A DNA stretch of 64,000 nucleotides, taken from positions 78,515,422 to 78,579,421 of the forward strand of contig CP142456.1 of the NCBI GenBank assembly GCA_038049695.1, written 5' to 3'. The notes under the pieces are model-generated. The model had not been told where the DNA came from. It was given only the letters and a program-made list of their open reading frames with translations, and did no database searches. This stretch comes from Cinnamomum chago. Lineage: Eukaryota > Streptophyta > Magnoliopsida > Laurales > Lauraceae. The position numbers and the translations under genes are program-made. Positions 33,531 to 43,478 of this stretch are shown here, in pieces; position 1 is the stretch's first letter; each line of letters starts with the position of its first letter.

Positions 33531-34210
33531 AGCCCTATGGGGCTCAATTGGGCCCACCTTTAATTAGTGCACAGTGGCGGATGGAGTATAATCACTTTCT
33601 AAGTTTTAGTTCTAATTTTGGGGAGGCCCACTAATTTTTTCCATAAGGCACCAAATGGATTTTTTGGGCCCCCAATGGATTTTTGTAGCCCAATATTAAC
33701 TTTAGGTATTCCATATTCTTGTCCTCCCCAATTTTGATTGTTTTAATCACTTTCTTGTAGCATCACCGCGTTCTCTGTCTCATGCAAGGGCTAATGCCAA
33801 GAAAAATCAACAGTAGTCATCGCTGAGTCGCAGCCATCATTGGTTGCTCCTTGTGCATTTAGAAATAACCAAAAAAAAATTCCGAGGGCAGCCGCATTCT
33901 TTCTGTGCCCCCAATGACTTTGAATCCTAGATTCGCCACTGTTAGTGCAGGCCCTTCCACCCTCTCATTCCCCTATAATTTTGTTTCAGAGGGAATTTTA
34001 CGATCATTAAATATTCATCCACCATTGGATTTTATCTTTAAGAAATTTATGGTTAGAAGACCACTAAATGTAAAGGCTATTGAATTAAGGGCTGGGATTA
34101 TTTTAGGGTTTTTTTTTCCTTGTAGTTGTCCATAACGAGACCTTTCCATGCACCCCACCCCACTAAAAAAAAAGGGGATCTTAAGTGGGCCCCATGATGT
34201 GGATTGCAGT
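33531..34210 (+). repeat. GGGCCCAC dispersed repeat, copy 2, interrupted by a hAT element
   Basis: The left part (CCTATGGGGCTCAATTGGGC) and right part (CACCATTGGATTTTATC..., GAGACCTTTCCAT..., TTAAGTGGGCCCCATGATGT) line up with copies 1 and 3 when the 370-bp hAT element at 33572-33941 is removed. The nesting shows that this family was present before the hAT insertion. Confidence 0.6.
33572..33941. mobile_element. Non-autonomous hAT element (370 bp), CAGTGGCG termini
   Basis: The termini are CAGTGGCGGATGGAG and, opposite, CAGTGGCGAATCTAGG. A perfect 8-bp duplication, TTAGTGCA, flanks it (33564-33571 and 33942-33949). The interior is non-coding, with GGGGAGGCCCA-like subterminal words. It is inserted in copy 2 of the GGGCCCAC repeat. 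Confidence 0.9.
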
Positions 34211-35036
34211 TTGCTTAGTACATGAAAGTTATTCAGGTGTCTTTGAGGAATTCTTATAAAACAAATCGTTTTTAGAGAGTTTCAAAATAAGGGTATACAA
34301 AATATTAATACACATTCAAAACATATTCAGTATGACAAAACTAGAATAAAAGAAATGAAATTGAACTATTTTTCTTAAATTTGCAAGATAACCAAATCAA
34401 GTTTTGTACTATTGAGGTAATCGAGCTTAGAAATTATTTGTAGTAGTTTGCAGTTTTAGAGTAGTTGGCAAGAATTAAATGATAATGATTCAGACATTTA
34501 GGCATACTACTGAAGGCCTTATCCTGTTTCTTATGGTAAGATATCAAAATTGAGATAGAAAATTGATCGGATCCCGCCAAATTTCCTTCCTTTTTTTCAC
34601 AACGACCAAATATTAATTTCTGGATGTACCTGCGAAAAAGGTGATGCTTTACCACCGAACCATCAATTGGATCTTTAGTTTCATTTCTTTGTTCGAAATA
34701 ACCCAATCCAGTTCAATATCTAGGAGGCATGTAGATCGAGAATCCCATTATCTACTTGGGGAGTAATTTGGTCTAGGATCACGTAAATGTCACCCCTCTA
34801 GTACACTTGGTTCATGCATAAGGAATCTGAACTCAATAATAAACCAAAACCAAGGTGAAACTTAGAGAGTACCTAAAAATTAAATAAATAAATAAACTCG
34901 AGCATATATATATATATATAATTTCTCTCCGCTGATTTCCATATTAAACCTCAAATAATTGAGGTTTTCATTTAAATAAAAATGGTTATCACCAGACATG
35001 CAAGAGAAACCATCACGCACTGACCATTATGTTAGG
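34211..35036. other. Intergenic, no gene recognised
   Basis: A/T-rich DNA with a TA microsatellite near 34903-34920. No exon or element end could be supported. Confidence 0.5.
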
Positions 35037-35171
35037 CAGTCTTTATAAACATGCACTATAAGTAGTGTTATGGGCCATAACCCGGCCCACATTGAGCTGT
35101 TTGCACTCAATGTGGTCCGGGCTCTGGCGCATAACATTGTCTATTTATATAGTGCATGTTTATAAAGATTG
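35037..35171. repeat. Compact hairpin: inverted arms of about 60 bp
   Basis: The left arm (35037-35095) runs CAGTCTTTATAAACATGCAC to GGCCCACATTGAG. The right arm (about 35106-35171) reads CAATCTTTATAAACATGCAC to GGACCACATTGAG on the opposite strand. The loop is about 10 bases. A half copy of the right arm lies near 38319-38375. This could be a small foldback MITE or a young small-RNA precursor. No target duplication is clear. Confidence 0.75.
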
Positions 35172-35415
35172 ATTGCCATTGTAGTTTAATAAAACTCGAC
35201 CCGGTCCAGTATGTAGTCACGGGCCTGAGATGTTTGAGGTAGGCAGGGTTTGGCCAGCCATTTCGGGGCACATGTCAGGCTTTGGTCATATATAGGCATA
35301 TGTTTATAAATTGAGGTCCAACCTGGTCCATGAACACCCTATGAGTGGATACTTGAGTCAGACGGCCCTAGTGGTCCCTTTTGAATTAATACCATTGTTA
35401 GGTCTGCTCAATGTC

Positions 35416-35610
35416 TAACCCCGAGGGGTAGCTCAGTTGGCCTAGGACTACGGTTTGCACCCGGAGGTTGTGGGTTCGAAACTGCTCTACCACACTGGGG
35501 CCACAGGGGAATTTTATCCGGCTTTCTCTCCTGGGCCTGTAGGGATTATTCTAGCCCAAAGGGCTGGGAACCCTACGTTATCAAAAAAAAAAAAAAAAAA
35601 AAAGAAAAAA
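35416..35610 (+). mobile_element. tRNA-headed SINE, well preserved
   Basis: A box TAGCTCAGTTGG (35429-35440) and B box GGGTTCGAAAC (35472-35482) form a good Pol III promoter. The body ends AGCCCAAAGGGCTGGGAACCC and a tail of about 20 As follows. A perfect 15-bp duplication, GGTCTGCTCAATGTC, flanks it (35401-35415 and 35611-35625). The TSD and long A-tail make this the youngest of the four SINEs in the window. Confidence 0.92.
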
Positions 35611-36374
35611 GGTCTGCTCAATGTCCAGAAATCAGACCGAATTTTGTCAATAGGTGTCAATTATTGCTCTGCTCTGCTCTCTCTCTCTGGCAAATAAAAC
35701 TTGATGCCTATTGCGTGGGCTTCCACTGTCACATTGCTGCTAATTATATGTGGGCAAGTTGGCAAGTAACCGTCTGCTTCGAGGGACAATGGGACCATTG
35801 TTTTAAAACAATGGATGGTTTCTCTTGCTATGTGTAAATTTAGAGGGAATATTATTATTTTAGGCCATGACAGTTTGTAATAAATACTGTTTTCGGCCAT
35901 AGTGGTTTAGAAACTTTGTTTTTTTACCCAAAAATGCATTGAGAATTAATGACCAATGAATCAATCACCTATAAATATTGTATACCAAAATAAATAAATA
36001 AACATTTTTAACATTTCAAAAATATTAAAGTTAACTAAAACCATTGTAGCATTTTGTATGTGATGTACACTAGAGAATATAATATTCTATTATGATGTAT
36101 AGAACCAGGCTAGGTTTTGAAAACCATGATAGGCCTCATGAAGAATGCCCACGGTTTGGTTTGGCACTGAGTTAATTAACTTGAACAAATCAACTCAATT
36201 TCGGTCAATACAAGTATACAAGTTAAGAATTGGGATCTCACTAACACAAATTTCATAAGAATCCTGTGTTTAAATTCTTGTGCTGATTATGAGAAGTGAT
36301 GAAAATCATGTTAGTCTTCAGCAAACTAAACATTTACATAGGCCATTTAAGATACTAGTTTTCTGTTTTAATTA

Positions 36375-37416
36375 GGGCTTGTTTGGCAAATCTTATCTTT
36401 ACGAAATAGATCTGTATGATATAGATCTATTTCAAATGGAGCGGTTTGAAATTGATGTTTTACAAATAGACTGTTTGGTAAGACATAGATATTTTAAAAA
36501 TAGACTGTTTGGTAAGACATGTAAAAATAGATCTAATGGTCTAGACATTTTGCAAATCTGTGATCATCCAACGGTTGGAATTTTATCTCAAACACGTGTT
36601 CCACATTTTAATTACTATAGGCGGTTTGGATCTTCATTTTGGTTTGGATTTTGCATTTAGGGGCCATGATTTAAAAAAAAGTATATATAAATGTCTGTCG
36701 TTTTTTGTAAATATCTCAAAATCTATGATGATCCAATGGCTAAAATTTGGACCCTTAGTCGGGAATGATCTTTTGAATATATCCAATGGTTTGGATCATG
36801 ATTTATGATGCCTGAATTTAAAAAAAAAATAAAAATACTACACTGCTGTGTACAACTTCAAGACTCAATCACTAAGGCATGGGACATCAATGGTCAAACA
36901 CGTTTTTGTAAATATCTCAAGATCCACTTTGAATTAGAAGCTCAATTTTGGGCCCATAGCCGTTTTTGGCCCTCCAAAGAGAACCAACGGATCGGATCTT
37001 GAATGTGGGGCCCACAATGTCCGGAATATTACATCAAATGGCTCACGTTTTTTTGCAAATATCTCGAGATTCGAGAAAGATCAACGGCTGAAATTTGGAC
37101 ACGTGGCCGTATTGGGCCTTCTTCACATTTCTAACGGCTTGGATCATGATTGTGGGTCCCATAAATTAAAAAAAAAATGAAAAACCGGACTGTCCTAGGA
37201 GGACGTCCGTTTCACTGTAGCAGGTGCAGTCTTTCCGCTTCAGACATGAAGCCCTGATTCAAATCAGGTGGTTTTGATGGCTTCTTTTTATAGACACCTT
37301 TCCTCTTAAAACCAATTGAAATGGGCACAGTAAATACCCCTACCAAACATTCTAAAAATGGATTCAATAAGTTTTAAGTATATAAGAGGCAAAATTAAGA
37401 GAATCCAAACGGTACC
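36375..37416. mobile_element. PIF/Harbinger-type non-autonomous element (1,042 bp)
   Basis: The ends are GGGCTTGTTTGG and, opposite, GGTACCGTTTGG, and TTA flanks both (36372-36374 and 37417-37419). The interior repeats a loose unit three times around TTTTTGTAAATATCTCAAGATC and AACGGCTGAAATTTGGA, with ATGGTTTGGATC-type words between. No transposase is encoded. Confidence 0.78.
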
Positions 37417-37770
37417 TTATTTTTATTAACTTTTTGAGAAACATCTTGTGATTCCCACTCTGACATGCACATGGGCACCAGAAATTTGGGAACCTTAATT
37501 TGATCCAATGGTGTGATTTAATGATAACTCACTTGATTAATTACTCCATCAAATTTATTTTTACTTCTCAGTACGTACTTTTGTTTTCTTTTGTTAATTA
37601 ATAAAGTCAGGTGGGCTTGTTGAGAGAGTGCATAGAAGTGTTCATGGGGCATTCTGGAGCTTGTAAAAGCCAATTCAATTTACTTATTAGGGCTAAAACT
37701 CAGGCTAGGATCAAGCCTATGGGCCTTGAAGTGAGGTCCAGTCATTGCCCAATTGAAAAGCATATACAGG

Positions 37771-38178
37771 TGGGGGTGTTCATGGACCGGGCTGGCCTGA
37801 GCCTGACCTGTGTTTGGACTAAGTTTTAGATTTCGGGCTGGGCTCAGACTAATTAATTGGGCCCATTTGATAGATGGGCCGAGACTGGATTGACTGCTAG
37901 AGAGCCCAAGCCTGGGCCAACTGTAAAAATAATTGTGAGAAAAGAGAGGGAGGCTGGACTTGAAATCATAACATTTCATTGAGAAACAACCAAACCAGTT
38001 GAGGCAGGATTTTTATATTATAATGTTAACTAGGGCTGGGCTCGGGCTTAATATGCTTCAAGAGGGGCATGCTCGGGCCAGCCAGTTATGGCCCAATCCG
38101 GGCTTGGGCCAAGAGTTCGGAAGTTGGCCTGGTCCTGTATGTCCTCAGCCCAGAGCAGCCCGACCATGAACAACCCTG
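37771..38178. mobile_element. Non-autonomous hAT element (408 bp), GGGTGTTCATGG termini
   Basis: The ends are TGGGGGTGTTCATGGACCGG and, opposite, CAGGGTTGTTCATGGTCGGG. Octamers TATACAGG (37763-37770) and CATACAGG (38179-38186) flank it with 7 of 8 matching. The interior is rich in GGGCTGGGC and GGCCCA words. A lone end of the same type (CCATGAACACCCTA) occurs near 35328. Confidence 0.75.
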
Positions 38179-38444
38179 CATACAGGCCATTGTGTTAATT
38201 AGCCAGTCTAATCTTGGCGTTTAAGTATATAAATTTCCCCAGCCCAGCCCATTGAACAATCGAACCAGAAAATTAGACCTGGTAACAATCCATTGCCCAA
38301 TGGCCCCAATCCAAACTCAATGTGAACCACGCTCTGGGGCATATCACTATTTACAATGCATGAAGATTGCCAAGTAAAAATAGTCATGCATTACCAAAAC
38401 TCCACCCCATCGGTGCTTCTCCACTACTAATCCTCTCTCTATCT

Positions 38445-38453
38445 CTATAAAGA
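38445..38453 (+). promoter_or_regulatory. TATA box of the aspartic protease copy
   Basis: CTATAAAGA lies about 70 bp upstream of the ATG at 38522, in a pyrimidine-rich leader. The promoter appears to have survived although the gene is rearranged, so the copy may still be transcribed. Confidence 0.5.
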
Positions 38454-38521
38454 ACACAAAAGCCACGCTTCCAAGTCCCAAGTCCCAACTCGTCTTCCTC
38501 CCCTAGTCCCTTTGTTTAGCC

Positions 38522-39465
38522 ATGGCTGCTTCTGCTCCTCTTCTTCTTGCCATGTTACTATTCTTCTGTCTACCCTACAACCTCATCGCCGCTGGTTTCA
38601 GTGTCGAACTCATCCACCGTGACTCCCCCAAGTCCCCATTTTACAACTACTCCTCTGAAAGTGAAAGCATCTCTGATCGGTTGTCCAGAGCAATCCAACA
38701 ATCCAATTCTCGAGTTGAGTACTTTGTTAATTCTAGCTCTGCTGCCACCCTGATCAAAGGTGTGTCCTCCAGTGTGCGGCCTGGCCATGGAAATTATCTC
38801 ATGGCCATATATCTCGGCACCCCCATTTCATCAAAATCATACCCAATCTTGATGCTTTGTTGCGCAATGCTTCCAATGACAAGAGTTAATAGAGTCTGAC
38901 CCAAAGAAGGCAGCACAAGTCACATTCTCATCCACCGGAACAAAAGTATTTAAAGGCCCCAGAAGCAATTCATCAGCCCCATCAATCCCAAACTTCAAAT
39001 CGGGAACGTTGAAATCTTTCCCATACTCGTAGCAGAGATAGAAGTTGTTAGATGGGTCTTGTACTGGTGCGAGATCAATGGCACCCTTCAACACAGACAA
39101 AAGCTCAATGTAGGCTTGGGTGGGAAGATAGGTAAGAGTTGTGCCCGAGCCTACATTGAGCTTGGTGCCATTATCTCGCACCAGTACAAGACCCATCTAA
39201 CAACTTCGATCTCTGCTACGAGTATGGGAAAGATTCAACGTTCCCGATTTGAAGTTTGGGCTTGATGGGGCTGATGAATTGCTTCTGGGGCCTTTAAATA
39301 CTTTTGTTCCGGTGGATGAGAATGTGACTTGTGCTGCCTTCTTTGGGTCAGACTCTATTAACTCTGTCATTGGAAGCATTGCGCGACAGAGCATCAAGAT
39401 TGGGTATGATTTTGATGAAATGGTCGTGGCGTTCCAGCCAACAGATTGTGCCCATGATCAGTAGG
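38522..39465 (+). pseudogene. CDR1-like aspartic protease, internally rearranged
   Basis: Plant CDR1/nepenthesin-like proteases are secreted, about 430 aa, with two catalytic Asp motifs. The start here is normal: signal peptide (MAASAPLLLAMLLFFCLPYN), then FSVELIHRDSPKSPFYN, DRLSRAIQQSNSR and GNYLMAIYLGTP. After LGTP the frame runs into an inverted copy of the gene's own 3' end and stops at 38897-38899. The first DTGS motif and the whole central lobe are missing. The true 3' end follows on the plus strand: LKFGLDGADELLLGPLN, TCAAFFGSDSINS, GYDFDEMVVAFQPTDC and a stop at 39463-39465. In the inverted copy (minus strand) the second catalytic motif reads GSGTTLTYLP where the family has DSGTT. The protein cannot be a functional protease. 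Confidence 0.88.
38823..39423. repeat. 601-bp near-perfect palindrome within the protease copy
   Basis: The left arm (38823 to about 39116) and right arm (about 39148-39423) are inverted copies of the protease 3' coding region. The spacer is about 31 bases (39117-39147). The arms differ by a few substitutions and by about 16 extra bases in the left arm (around 39086-39101). Transcription from the upstream promoter would give an RNA with a stem of about 270 bp. Confidence 0.9.
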
Positions 39466-40274
39466 GTTGTGATGGACTCAGGCAACACTCTTGTTTTTAT
39501 TTTTATGGTTTTTAGTTGTACTTTTGTTTTTTATATATAGATATATGCATGAATATGTAAGAATGGTTGGGACTGAGTTGTACTTTCAGCCTCTTGTTAA
39601 TAAAACTGTGTGTTTAAGATTTCTAGGAACTATTTTGTTCCTCTTAGGTTAGTTTGGTTTCTCTTAAAAAAAAAGCAGAAAACAAGCTGGTTAACAATTA
39701 TGATGCCAATGTATCCAGCACTTAGTTGAAAATAAAAATGCATATTTCCTCTTTCACTTGGTGGTTTCTTGATAATAAAAAATGGATCAAAACTGATATT
39801 TCCTCTCAGTTGGTGGTTTATTGATCAATAAAAAATGATCAAAATGAACATTTCCTGTTTCACTGGTTCAACCTCATGTAGTTAAAAATTATCACAGAAG
39901 CCAGAGGAATCCAGGGGATGTTAATAGGTGAAAGATCAATCCAAGAAAAACTGATTGTACAGAACAGCGGTGTTAAAAGGCAAAACATACTTTTAGATGC
40001 CAAATTAATCTAACCAATTCTTATGGACATACAGTTAGCTCTATGATTACTTTCTTTACATACACTTTTCCCACCATCATTAATGCTGGAAACTATTTTT
40101 ACAGCTTGACATTTCAGAGCTCAACTATATTTAGTTCTGCGGCCAGGCAATTTATGAACAAGAGACGCCATTTATACTCTGAATAAAGTTTAAGAAACTG
40201 AAGTACTGAAGAAAGAGAGATCAACAAAAATTTTACAGGAAAGCTGCAGAGTATGACTGGAGGATACAGTGCAT
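39466..40274. other. 3' flank of the protease copy, no gene recognised
   Basis: The bases after the stop include AATAAAACTG at about 39599, a possible polyadenylation signal for the protease copy. Beyond that there are only A/T-rich sequences, including a loose repeat built on TTTCCTCTTTCACTTGGTGG (about 39740-39870). Confidence 0.5.
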
Positions 40275-40590
40275 CTATGGGGCCCATTTGGGCCCACCTT
40301 TGGTCCGAACAGCTCCTTTGATAATCTTGTGGTCCCATTACAAGACCTCAGGCTTATTCTACACCTATTGAAGACTCGCGTTGGATTGAATCTTAAATTA
40401 ATCTACAATTAAGACATCATTAAACTTTAAGATTTTTAAATTAAGGACTAGGATAACCTAGTGGGGCTGATTTTAAGTTTTGTTTCCCCGCTTTTTATGT
40501 GGAGACCTTTCCATCTCCCCTCCTCCGGTCGTCCCATTGATACATACATACACACATCTCTAAGTGGGCCCCATGAACTGGATTGCATCT
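40275..40590 (+). repeat. GGGCCCAC dispersed repeat, copy 3
   Basis: It starts TATGGGGCCCATTTGGGCCC, continues through TTTGGTCCGAACAGCTCC and GTTGGATTGAATCTTAAAT, and ends TAAGTGGGCCCCATGAACTG. It is close to copy 4 in its left part and to copies 1 and 2 in its right part. Confidence 0.65.
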
Positions 40591-42008
40591 TACCAAGATG
40601 CCATCTGCGGGGCCCACCTATTAAAATTTAGTAAGAGCATAGCTCCTATTTTCTGCCGGGCCCACCTGTTGAAATCCAAACCATTCAAGATAAATGGCCT
40701 CTAAGTATGTGGGATATCCTCATCTTTTATGTCAATATGGATTCTTTCCACTGTTGGATCAATTTTCTGATGAAAAACGTGATATTGAATATGCATAAGA
40801 TTGTGCAAGTCACATTTCTTTTTAATCAAACAGTCTTGTGTGGGTTTAGTGGGTACTTCCCAAGGAATTAGTCCTCAAAGGTCTCAAAGATGGCCATGTC
40901 ATTATAATTCAAATAAAAAAGTCAATCCAAAGGTGAAAAAAACTTGAATTGACGTAAAATTGGAAGAACCCCATATAAGGAAAGGAGCTTTTATCTTTGA
41001 CGATTCAGATTTCAATAGGTGGGTCTCATTGTGGAGATCCAATGTTTTAATTCAAAATTTTTCAAGGTCAAAGCCTCAGGATCTAGATTCTTTTCTAATT
41101 TGATCTTCTCCTTTTTTTTTTATTGTTAATTAAAAACACAACATCAACACTACATAATTACGTTGTTCAAAATCTAATACCAGTGTTTGAGAAGGAAAAG
41201 AAAACTGGCCATCTACAATCAAAATATATTATAGACGTATGACTCGATTTCGAAATTGAGCTCTAATTTCGCAAATGATTGCAAAATTGGAGCTCAATTT
41301 CGATTTCAATTTTAATTTGAGGAGAGATTTTAGGGATTTGAGAGAGATTTTCGATTTTAGTCATCTAAATATAGAGTCCAGTACATTCAACACATTTATT
41401 TAGACTTTTAGATAAAGATGGTTTCTCATGTGGTCTAAAAAATATTCTTTCTAACATATAAGGATACACATTGCATAGATCTATGGTCATAAATTATAGA
41501 TCTATGGTTAAATAATTAATTTAAAATTAATTATTTAAAATTATTTTTTATTTTTTAATATTATAAATTATATTGCCCGCAATAAACACGGGCGTGTTTT
41601 GCTAGTTTCTATTTATAGTTCCATTTGGGGCTTTCTAATTACTTGTTTGGGTAAATTAATACTAATTTACATGCATTACTAATTTGGGTCGGGCCAGGCC
41701 GGGCTTTGAGCTTTATATCACTTAATTCAAGCCCAGCCAATATATTAAACAGGCCAAAATCGACATCCAAGTGCAGCCCAAAGTGTGCTGTTGCACGCTT
41801 ACTTAAAAGTAGGAGATAGGCCCGCTGTGGGCATCAAATTGATCACATAATACATGGATTCTTATTCATGCATTTTACATGTGATCAATTTGAAGCTTGT
41901 GCCAAAAGATCAAAATTGTTCGGAGCCCAAAAGAGAGAGGGACATGTATATTTTGAGGGAGAATGTTCTGCAACAAGCAACCTGCATATTGCTTATATGA
42001 AGTTCAAC
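40591..42008. other. Intergenic, no gene recognised
   Basis: A/T-rich sequence. Near 41575-41606 the word GGGCGTGTTTTGCTAG (opposite strand CTAGCAAAACACGCCC) resembles ACTAGCAACAAAGGCCCGG near 53611 and may mark one end of an unclassified element. Confidence 0.4.
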
Positions 42009-42272
42009 TTGTGGGGCCCAGGAGGAGTGGAGATAGAAAGGTCTCCATATAGAACGGGGGGAGCAAAAAAAACAACCCCATCAGGGTATCCTAGCCCTTG
42101 ATTTAACAACATGAAAGATTAATTGCATCTTAACTATGATTTTTTTTTAGATTCAATCCAACGGTGAGTGATGGTTTAATGAGTGTAAAATTACGTCTAA
42201 TACGATATAGAGGGATGATAAAAGTATCAAAGGGGCTGTTCGGACCAAAAGGTGGCCCAAATGGGCCATAGA
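42009..42272 (-). repeat. GGGCCCAC dispersed repeat, copy 4 (inverted)
   Basis: On the minus strand it reads TATGGCCCATTTGGGCCACC, then TTTTGGTCCGAACAGCCCC, the CACTCACCGTTGGATTGAAT block and ATATGGAGACCTTTCTATC, ending in a GGGCCCCAC word. Its orientation is opposite to the other three copies. Confidence 0.65.
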
Positions 42273-42366
42273 GGCACTCACCGGTTAAAGAACTTTCCAA
42301 CGAGTGGGCCGGAACATGGCTGCATCATTCCACATGCATGTGCTCTCCTTTGAAACACTTGTAAAG

Positions 42367-42368
<2 letters not shown>

Positions 42369-42411
<43 letters not shown>
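42369..42411. repeat. (AT)n microsatellite
   Basis: About 21 AT repeats directly abut the 3' end of the minus-strand SINE at 42412. The microsatellite probably grew from or replaced the SINE tail. Confidence 0.95.
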
Positions 42412-42414
<3 letters not shown>

Positions 42415-42618
42415 CGCTACCGGAGGGTTCCCAACCCTTTGGGCTGGACTATTCTCACTGGACCAGAGAAAAGCTGAGTAAAACCCCTGTGGCTTTTAGG
42501 TGGTAACACAAGTGGATTCAATATTCGGTTTCTGAAATGTGAGAATCGGGGGTCAATACCAACACCTCTAACTTCGGAAGAGGGAGAAACGTGGTCCTGA
42601 CCACTCGGCCAACCCCTT
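42412..42618 (-). mobile_element. SINE with a tRNA-Ser-like head
   Basis: On the minus strand the head begins GGGGTTGGCCGAGTGGTCAG (A box TGGCCGAGTGG) with a long variable-arm-like stretch, as in type II tRNAs such as Ser or Leu. The 3' part, with TCCAGCCCAAAGGG and TTGGGAACCCTCCGGTAGC, is the same as in the SINEs at 12519 and 35416, whose heads are of another type. The B box is degraded. No target duplication was found. Confidence 0.75.
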
Positions 42619-42619
42619 A

Positions 42620-42944
42620 AGGCTTGTTTGGATAGGCAAAAAATAAAATAGAGTGAAGTTAAATGGGCCTTAACAGTCTAAAATTTCAACTCTATTCCGT
42701 TTGGATGAGTCTGGTCCAATAAATGAAGTAATGTTGTGAGCCACATGTACTCCACTTCACTTTAACTTTAAATACTTCAATTTTTTTGAGTAAAAGTGGA
42801 TTCTACTTCAAACCTTAACTTCAAAATAAACATATAAATGGAGTGAAGTGAAGAACTCTACTTTAACTTCAACCTATTTTCCTTCACTCTGCTCTACATG
42901 TGAAATCCACTTCATTTTATTCCACTCCTCGTTGAAACAGGCCT
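42620..42944. mobile_element. MITE with AGGCYTGTTT termini (325 bp)
   Basis: The termini are AGGCTTGTTTGGATAGGC and, opposite, AGGCCTGTTTCAACGAGG. The interior is partly self-complementary with repeated AGTGAAGT and ACTTCACTTT words in both orientations. It abuts the SINE at 42618. A PIF/Harbinger-like origin is possible, but no 3-bp duplication is clear. Confidence 0.5.
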
Positions 42945-43318
42945 GTGCCCTTAGGGTTGTGTAGTGAGAACATATACACTCGGTTATGAGAGAGTATGCG
43001 TGGCCAGTGCTTTTATTTTTTGATCGGACCTTTGAAATGATGGGCCCAGCCCTGATCAGATGAAAAACTTCCTAATTTGGTTCCCTCTGTTTTGACCGTT
43101 AATTAATTCAAACAGAACTTCAACACTCACTTATGCAAGAAAGCGGCCTCTGCAAGTAAGAGTTTGTGAAGGAAAAGGAAACCATCAGTGAATTTGCAAT
43201 CTCTGTTTCCACTTCCATTTTCTTGGATTGGGTTCTTGCCCAATACAAAAAGGAAAGAAAACCGTTTGTGATTTTGGAAATAGAAAGTTTCCAACTGATT
43301 ATCAGATTGTGTTCATTA

Positions 43319-43327
43319 TTATAAATA
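43319..43327 (+). promoter_or_regulatory. TATA box of the B3-domain gene
   Basis: TTATAAATA lies 152 bp upstream of the chosen ATG. This implies a leader of about 120 bases, which fits the pyrimidine-rich sequence in between. Confidence 0.5.
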
Positions 43328-43478
43328 CAAGACAATTCTAGCTCCATTCTTCCAGTTCCTGCAATTCTCTTGAGATCTCTACACTGTTTCCTGATTTTCT
43401 ACTTGTTCTAATTCCTGCAATTCTTTTTATCTGCTGTTCTTGTTGTTCTTTCTCATTGACTGCACTCGCATTAGTTCA

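Noticed and set aside
35190-35345. Further hAT element with a CCATGAACACCCTA right end
   Set aside because: Only one terminus, like that of 37771-38178, is recognisable; no left end or 8-bp flank could be paired.
43440-43478. Thirteen-residue N-terminal extension of the B3 protein
   Set aside because: It begins with TTG, not ATG. The first ATG in frame is at 43479.
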